From: Mercurialis annua
Taxonomy: Eukaryota; Streptophyta; Magnoliopsida; Malpighiales; Euphorbiaceae
Assembly (NCBI RefSeq): GCF_937616625.2
Contig: NC_065574.1
Location: 24,182,501-24,246,500 of the forward strand
Length of the DNA stretch: 64,000 nucleotides
Reading direction: 5' to 3'
Position 1 is the stretch's first letter; every line of letters begins with the position of its first letter. Below the pieces are notes generated by a model, which saw only the letters and a list, made by a program, of their open reading frames with translations, was not told the origin of the DNA and did no database searches. The translations under genes were made by a program, and so were the position numbers. Positions 56,531 to 64,000 of this stretch are shown in pieces.

Positions 56531-58910
56531 TGTCACGACCCAAAATATTGAGCCGCAACCGGCGCTAGGGAACGGGAGTGGTAGCTCCGGAACCCGTAGC
56601 AAGCCTTAAATCACTATTAATTTTTCACAAATAATAAACAAATAACATAAAGCAACGGAAGCCAATATACATATATATAACACATAAACCAATATTTACA
56701 CTAACTGTTCAAAACCTCGCGGGCTCTAGTTACCGTACCCTGTACGAACTGGCCTCGCGGGACTATATCCATCAGTTAGTGTATCCAACATATCACCGGC
56801 ATCTGGTGCCGTGAATGAAACATAAAACACGTAGCCTATCAAAACATATAAACAAGACGGCAAGTATTATGTACAATCAAAATGTACTGCTGTCTAGACT
56901 ACGACTCTGTCAACGCGAGACCACTACTGCAGCATTCACAGAAGTCAGATACTAAACATATACAACTGACTTCTGGACTTCAAAATTGGCCTCTAGCTAG
57001 GTCCACATACTAAGTACCTGAAAGACATCAAAGGTGAGGGGTCAGTATTTGGGAAAATACTGAGTGAGTTCGCAGTTTACTAACGGTATTATTATAAAAA
57101 CATAGCATAGCATCGCATTTCAAATCAATATCAATATAAAAATACATATGAACAAGTACTCGATCCTTTCGAAACTAAAATCCTGAAACATAACTTAATT
57201 CTCTATTGTTCAAATCATACTGATTCCAATAGTCCGACCCGGGAATGCTCACACTCTACCACGTCAGTCAGGACATATCTCTTAATCCCAAAGAGGTGGG
57301 TCCAACCTACTAGATACGGGGCTCAGGTTACACTGTAACCGAGTTCACTCTCGTATCACATCCATATCATAGCTTTCATAATCAAACCATGCATGCATCT
57401 CAAATCATATCTTATAGTCAGACACGCTACTGACTCAATTACTGGTGATCACACAGCCTATTGACACCCAATAGGTAGCTAGTTTCGTTGGATCGTATAC
57501 TAGATTCTCGTACATAAAACTTAATCAAAACATGTAGCATATCAACAATTCATATATATATATAGTGCGATGCATATAAACAATATATATATATATCTAT
57601 AATATGATATCAAAATAATATTAATCGATAATACACGAAAGTAAAGTGCAACTCACAGTGACCGCAATCCAATCACAAATATGGTCGATGAAATGATATG
57701 CCCTTACTATCCCACGTCTACTGACCTCTCTGCTCTGACACGTCTGATAAATAATTAATGTTTAATGATTAGACGTGAATCTCATATTCCTATACGTATA
57801 ATACTTTTAAGTTTTAGGGTTTAGTTTCATTTCAATGAAGTTTGAAGGAGTTTTCAAGGCAATGTGCAGGTGCTGCCTGCACACTGACACTGTTTAGTAA
57901 AATGACGATCTCTCCCAATTGAACCGTTGGATCGACATGAAATTTGACAGAGGCGTTCCTAAGAGGCAAACCTATAAACTGACCGTTGGGATTTTGAATC
58001 TGCCAAGTTTAGGGCAGTGTGCGAACGCACACCCTAAAATTCAAGGAGTGTGCGAACGCACACTCAATGTGTGCGAACGCACACCCTTGACAACCCCCCG
58101 GAAAGTCGTTTTCCGGGGCTTTTCAACCATCCCTACGTGCTTAAAACATAACCACCTCCAAAACCCATATCTCGGTTTATGCTAAAACGTTATAAACAAT
58201 CCAAAAACGTCAAATTCAATCCTAAAACACAATTACATAAAAACAGCCAACTAAACTCAAATTTCAACCATAATTCTCGACCTCTCACCTCAATTTGATG
58301 CCCGGAGATGATAGACCTTTCAATTCCGAAGAAATCGCCGCGAAAATCGCTCGAATCGGACGTCGAACGGCGAAACGGCAGCGGAACGACGGTATCGTCG
58401 ATATTTTCCTCCATTTCTCTCGATCCTTCTGCTCCCTCTCTGATTCATATCTTTCTTTCTTATATAATTTTGCTAAAGTGCCATTTTAGTCCTTGTCCTT
58501 TTTGTTTCTTACCATTTATCGTTTAAACTTTTCTTTTGTACGATTTAGTCCATAACTAAATCGATAATTCCTTTTATTATAACTTATATGTATTATTTAT
58601 ATCCAATAAATAATACGAAACCCGATATTAATACTTTCCCGTCAAAATCCAAAAGTTCCATTTTCGACACAAAGTGGCTAAATTACCACTTTGGTCCCTG
58701 CACTTTATTTTGGGCTTTTCTTGACATTTTTCTTTTCAATTCCAATTCTGTCTTTACAATTGAAATATAACCTTAATTTTCTCATAATTAATTTTCCAAA
58801 ACCAACCTACTAAAACTTATTTATCGGAAAACTTTCCGATTTTGCCACTTTGGCAAATCCAACCTGGACACATGGTCCAATTAAATAATTGAATATTTTG
58901 GGGTATTACA
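56531..58910 (-). repeat. Element C 5' LTR
   Basis: 2380 bp, plus-strand ends TGTCACGACC and GGGTATTACA. TATAAATA is at 58595-58602 on the minus strand. Three GTGTGCG inverted repeats lie at 58018-58085, followed by the CCCCGGAAAG hairpin. Confidence 0.93.
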
Positions 58911-61900
58911 GTTTAGTTTTATTTCGTAATGTTTGTATTCGTTTGGCTTAAATTGCTAAAAAGGTGAAACGTTTGGATTTGTTTTGTAACGTTTGTAAAC
59001 GTTTGGCTTAAATCGCTAAAAAGTTGAAAGGTTCGGATTTGTTTTGTAACATTTGTAAACGTTTGGCTTAAATCGCTAAAAAGGTGAAACGTTTGGAGTT
59101 GTTTTGTAACGTGTGTAAACGTTTGGCTTTGTTTTTTATCGTTTGTAAACGTTTGGCTTAAATCGCTAAATAGAGGAAAAGTTTGGATTTGTTTCGTAAC
59201 GTTTGTAAACGTTTGGCTTAATCTGCTAAAAAGGTGAAACATTTGGATTTGTTTCGTAATGTTTGTGTCAACGTTTGGCTTAAATCGCTAAAAAGGAAAA
59301 AGGTTTGGCTTTGTTTTGTAACGTTTGTAAACGTTTGGCTTAAATCGCTAAAAAGGTGAAACGGTTGGATTCGTTTCGTAACGTTTGTAACCGTATGGTT
59401 TTGTTTTATAACGTTTGTAAACATTTGGCTTAAACCTCTAAAAAGGTGAAACGTTTGGATTTGTCTCGTAACGTTTGTAAACGTTTCGCTTTAATCGCTA
59501 AAAAGGTGAAACGTTTGGTTTTGTTTTGAAACGTTTGTAAACATTTGGCTTAAATTGCTAAAAAGGAGAAACGTTTGGATTTGTTTCGTAACGTTTGTAA
59601 ACGTTTGGATTTGTTTTGTAACGTTTGTAAACGTTTGGCTTAAATCGCTAATAAATGGGAAACGTTGGATTTGTTTTGTAACGTTTGGCTTAAATCGTTA
59701 AAACGGTGAAACGTTTTGATTTATTTTGTAACGTTTGCAAACGTTTGGCTCAAATTGCTGAAAAGGTGAAACATTTGGATTTCTTTCGTAACGTTTGTAA
59801 ACGTTTGGCTTCAATCGCTAAAATGGTGAAACGTTTTGATTTGTTTTGTAACGTTTGCAAACGTTTGTCTTAAATCGCTAAAAAGGTGAAACATTTGGAT
59901 TTTTCTCGTAACGTTTGTAAACTTATGGATTCAATCGCTAAAAAGGTGAAACATTTGGATTTGTTTCGTAACGTTTTAAAAGTTTTGATTTTTTTGAAAT
60001 GTTTGTAAACGTTTGGCTTAAATCGCTAAAGAGGGGAAACATTTGGATTTGTTTTGTAACGTTTGTAAACATTTGGCTTAAATAGGTAAAAAGCTGAAAC
60101 GTTTGGACTTGTTTTGTGACGTTTGTAAACGTTTGGCTTAAATCGCTAAAAAGGTGAAACATTTGGATTTGTTTCGTGACGTTTGTAAACACTTGGTTTT
60201 GTATTGTAACGTTTGTAAACGTTTGGCTTAAATTGCTCAAAAAGTGAAATGTTTGGATTTGTTTCGTAACATTTGTAAACGTTTGGCTTAAATCACTAAA
60301 AAAGTGAAACGTTTGGATTTGTTTCGAAACGTTTTAAACATTTGGATTAAATAGCTAAAAAGGTGAAACGTTTGGATTTGTTTCGAAACGTTTTAAACGT
60401 TTGTTTTTGTTTCGTCACGTTTCCGTTTGGCTTCAATCGCTAAAAAGGGGAAACGTTTGGATTTGTTTCGTAATGTTTTGAATGTTTGTTTCGTAACGTT
60501 TGTAAACATTTGGTTTAAATCGCTAAAAAGGTGAAACATTTGGTCTTGTTTTGTAATATTTATAAACGTTTAGCTTAAATCGCTAAAAATGTGAAACATT
60601 TGGTTTTGTTTTGTAATATTTGTAAACGTTTGGCTTAAATCGCTAAAAAGGTGAAACGTTTGGATTTGTTTTGTATCATTCGTAAACGTTTGTCTTAAAT
60701 TGCTAAAAAGGTGAAACGTTTGGTTCAATCGCTAATAAGGGGAAACGTTTGGATTTGTTTCGTAACGTTTTAAATGTTTGCTTTTGTTTGCTAATACAGT
60801 GAAACGTTTGGAATTGTTACGTAACGTTATAAACGTTTGGTTTTGTTTCATAACGTTTGTAAACGTTTGGCTTAAATCGCTAAAAAGGTGAAACATTTGG
60901 ATTTGTTTTGTAACGTTTGTAAACGTTTGTCTTAAATCGCTGAAAAGGTGAAACTTTTGGATTTGTTTTGTAACGTTTGTAAACAATTGGCTCAAATTGC
61001 TAAAAGGGTGAAACGTTTGCATTTGTTTGTAACATTTGTAAACGTTTGGCTTAAATCGCTAAAAAAGTGAAACCATTGGATTTGTTTTGTAAAGTTTGGC
61101 TTAAATCGTTAAAAAGGTGAAACGTTTGGCTTAAATCTATAAAAAGGTGAAACGCTTGGATTTGTTTTGTAACGTTTGTAAATGTTTGGCTTAAGCTTCT
61201 AAAAAGGCGAAACGTTTGACTTTGTTTTGAAACGTTTGTAAACGTTTTTCTTAAATTGCTAAAAAGGTGAAACGTTTGGATATGTTTTGTATCAATTGCA
61301 AACGTTTGGCTTAAATTGCTAAAAAAGCGAAACGTTTAAATTTGTTTCGTAACGTTTGTAAACGTTTGGCTTCAATTGCTAAAAGGCTAAAACGTTTGTT
61401 TTTGTTTTAACGTTTGTAAGCGTTTGGCTTAAATTGCTAAAAAGGTGAAATATTTGGATTTGTTTCATAAAGTTTGAAAACGTTTCGATTTCTTTTTTAA
61501 CGTTTGCAAACGTTTGGCTTAAATCGCTAAAAAATGTGAAACGCTTGGATTTGTTTTGTAACGTTTGTTAACGTTTGGCTTCAATCGCTAAAAAGGTGAA
61601 ACGTTTGGATTTGATTCGTAACGTTTTAAACCTTTTGGCTTAAATTGCTAAAAAGGTGAAACGTTTGGCTCAAATTTATAGAAAGGTCAAACGTTTAGAT
61701 TTGTTTTATAACGTTTGTTAACGTTTGGCTTCAATCGCTAAAAAGGTGAAAGGTTTGAATTTGTTTTGAATGTTTTAAACATTTGGCTTAAATTGCTAAA
61801 AATGTGAAACGTTTGGCTCAAATTGCTAAAACGGTGAAACGATTGGATTTGTTTTGTAATGTTTGTAAACGTTTGGCTTAAATCGCTAAAAAGGTGAAAC

Positions 61901-62909
61901 GCTTGGATTTGTTTCGTAATGTTTGTAAACGTTTGGCTCAAATTGTTAAAAAAGTGAAACGTTTGGATTTCGTTCGTAACGTTTGTAAACGTTTTGATTA
62001 AATCGCTAAAAAGGTGAAAAGTTTGGATGAAAGTGCTAAAAAGGTGAAACGTTTGGATTTGTTTTCTAACGTTGTAAACATTTGGCTTATATCGCTAAAA
62101 AGGTGACATGTTTGGATTTGTTTCGCAACGTTTTAAATGTTTTGTTTTGTTTCGTAACGTTTGTAGGTTTCAATCGCTAAAAAGGTGAAACGTTTGGATT
62201 TGTTTTGTAACGTTTTATACGTTTGGATTTGTTTTGTAACCTTTGTAAACGTTTAGCTTAAATCGCGAAAAAGATGAAACGTTTGGATTTGTTTCGTAAC
62301 GTTTGTAAACATTTGGCTTAAATCGCTAAAAAGGTGAAACGTTTGGATTTATTTTGTAACGTTTGTAAACGTTTGGCTTCAATCGCTAAAAAGGTGAAAC
62401 GTTTGGCTTTGTTTTGTAACGTTTGTAAACGTTTGGCTTAAATTGCTAAAAAAGTGAAACATCGTAACGTTTGTTAACGTCTGGATTAAATTGCTAAAAA
62501 GGTAAAACGTTTGGTTTTGTTTCATAACTTTTCTAAACGTTTGGCTTAAATCGCTAAAAATATGAAATGTTTGGATTTGTTTTGCAACGTTTGTAAACGT
62601 TTGACTTAAATCGCTACAAAAGTTACAAAACAAAACCAAACGTTTTATCTTTTTAGCGCTTTGTTTCGTAACGTTTGTAAACGTTTTGGCTTAAATCGCT
62701 AAAAAGGAAAAAACGTTTGTATTTGTTTCGTAAACGTTTGGCTTCAATCGCCAAAAAAGTGAAATGTTTGGTTTTGAATCACTAAAAAGATGAAACGTTT
62801 GGATTTGTTTTGTAACGTTTGTAAATGGTTTGAATCGTTTTAAACTTTTGGATTTGTTTTGTAACATTTGTAAATGTTTGGCTTAAATCGCTAAAAAGGT
62901 GTAACGTTT
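58911..62909 (+). repeat. 60-bp satellite array, block S5
   Basis: About 4 kb, plus orientation except for a short inverted piece at about 62617-62660. From about 61370 to 62909 it parallels 44910-46274 in the same marker order, including the short inverted piece at 45981-46026. This indicates another segmental duplication. Ends where the CACTA terminus begins. Confidence 0.94.
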
Positions 62910-63118
62910 CACTACAAAAAATTTGGCTTCTTGTGATAAACTATATTTTGTCATAATAAATAGGTTAGTTGTGACAAAAAAAAAATATTTTTTTACAATG
63001 AGAGTTCAATGAAATGATATTGCGACAAATACATATTGTGTCAACCATTTTTGTCACTATAAAAAATAATTATGTTTGTTGTGACTAACTATTTTGACAA
63101 AATTATTTTTATCATAAT
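62910..63118. mobile_element. CACTA (En/Spm) transposon terminus, partial
   Basis: Begins CACTACAAAAAA immediately after satellite ...GTAACGTTT. The next 200 bp contain repeated subterminal motifs in both orientations (TTGTGACAAAA, TTTTGTCACTATAAAAA, ATTTTGTCATAAT), as expected for transposase-binding repeats of CACTA elements. The opposite end lies beyond the window, so the 3-bp target duplication (TTT expected) cannot be checked and no transposase is seen. Confidence 0.75.
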
Positions 63119-64000
63119 TGATGGAGTCTGCCTTCTAAACCAGTGAGTAAGACCTGCAAAACAGGGTAGAAGCTAATCGGACGGTGGTTGTCCGATTAAC
63201 TCTCCGATGCTAAAGTCAGTTTAGAGCTTTGAGCAGCGTTTTGTGTATATGAATGTAATTGTGATTCTAGGCATACCTCGTGCTCCTTTTATAGTAGTCG
63301 AATATACCTAGTAGAGTCGTATTAGGTAGGTGAATCCTACTTTGCAGGGATTCGGCGATATCGTAGGGATTCTCCTGATTTGTCGTGATCTACCTTAATC
63401 TGATAAGAGTCCTATTTAGGAACGTCTTCCTAAATAGTCTTATCTTCCTAAAGTAGAGCTTATCCTTCCATATATAGTATTGGTGTCCGAATAGGACAAA
63501 ACTTCCATTCTTGGTCGATTACCCGAATCCCGGACCTAACGCGCTTTGGGCGGATCATGTGGGATTCGGTCTTCATTGGCATATCACCGAATCTTGAGGG
63601 ATTCGGCGTATCTTCCATATCTTCGGATCTTCAGGGAGAGTCCGGTATCATCTGAGAGTGGATCTCATGTGGCTCGGCTCCATTATATTTACTGTAGGAT
63701 TCGGTATCCATCATTAGCCCCCCCGCAAGTGAGCTGAAGTAATTGGTATTCATGCCTTAGTGGATTTTAGCTCTTTTGGAGCTGAGTCCTATTATATGGG
63801 CGAGTCGCTTTATATTCTGGGCGAGTCGTTTCATATGTTTGTGGGTGACGTTTCTTCTTTAGTAAGATTCTGTGTTGCCACGTGTCGACATTTGGTGATT
63901 TAGCGATTAATGACTTATTCAAAAACTTTTCGTATTTAATCTCTTTGCATTTCTTCTTTTCCCTCTTACTTGCTTTTCGAATTTGTTCTTATTTCTTGCA
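63119..64000 (-). mobile_element. Probable Ty3/gypsy LTR nested in the CACTA end, partial
   Basis: At 63119 the CACTA subterminal repeats stop and a different sequence begins with TG. On the minus strand it has TATAAAAGGAGCACGAGG (TATA at about 63288-63295), then CTGACTTTAGCATCGGAG and TTTTGCAGGTC, a motif chain I associate with LTRs of plant Tat-type gypsy elements, and ends ...CCATCA. On the plus strand GGATTCGG-type words recur several times and a CCCCCCC run occurs near 63720. The small open frame at 63546-63737 is not supported. The other LTR border lies outside the window. Confidence 0.5.

Larger units (their letters stand above)
49603..58910 (-). mobile_element. Element C: LARD-like non-autonomous LTR retrotransposon
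   Basis: Complete 9308-bp element of the same family and orientation as B, flanked by GTTTA (49598-49602 and 58911-58915). 5' LTR 56531-58910, 3' LTR 49603-51921, tRNA-iMet primer site 56515-56526, purine tract 51922-51934. The 4609-bp interior is homologous to that of B and also lacks pol. C carries the best copy of the orphan acidic ORF. Its LTRs differ from B by a block shared with the solo LTR and from each other by several indels. Confidence 0.93.

Noticed and set aside
1..62909. Telomeric or rDNA spacer repeat identity for the satellite
   Set aside because: No TTTAGGG runs and no rRNA or promoter-like spacer features; the unit is unlike either.
63546..63737. 63-codon plus-strand frame at the window end
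   Set aside because: No recognisable motif; lies antisense within the probable LTR and follows GGATTCGG repeats.

Overview
This is plant nuclear heterochromatin, most likely from a eudicot. The evidence is an Athila-lineage Ty3/gypsy retrotransposon with a tRNA-Asp primer site, two long-LTR elements primed by initiator tRNA-Met, a Mutator-like MITE with a 9-bp target duplication, a CACTA (En/Spm) terminus, and about 30 kb of an AT-rich 60-bp satellite. I see no host gene, tRNA, rRNA or CRISPR array. Species and chromosomal position cannot be read from the sequence; pericentromeric or knob-like heterochromatin is an inference.

Layout. Satellite fills 1-3862, 17464-18616, 19120-31272, 40511-49602 and 58911-62909. 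It was one continuous array, later split by insertions: a decayed Athila (3863-17463, TSD CGTAA), a 503-bp MULE-type MITE (18617-19119), element B (31273-40510, minus strand, TSD GTTTC), element C (49603-58910, minus strand, TSD GTTTA), and a CACTA end starting at 62910 that runs out of the window. Insertions are nested: a solo LTR of the B/C family (10558-13019, TSD TAGAG) splits the Athila integrase, and a probable Ty3/gypsy LTR (from 63119) interrupts the CACTA terminus.

The satellite unit is built from two 30-bp halves, each starting AAACGTTTGG, and each copy of AAACGTTT is an 8-bp perfect palindrome. Orientation flips repeatedly inside the array. A higher-order repeat of about 1.4 kb (23-24 units) and segmental duplications with offsets of about 3.45, 6.58 and 7.3 kb are visible. 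Much of the unit-to-unit variation is CG to TG/CA, as expected for methylated DNA.

Coding content belongs only to transposons and is broken. The Athila gag-pol has in-frame stops, two single-base frameshifts, a lost first RNase H aspartate and the solo-LTR insertion; a third, acidic ORF with a 126-bp internal duplication remains open. B and C have long LTRs (about 2.3 kb) and about 4.6 kb internal regions with no recognisable pol. They carry only an orphan acidic ORF at the gag position, which has the same early stop in both copies. They therefore look like LARD-type non-autonomous elements that depended on enzymes supplied in trans.
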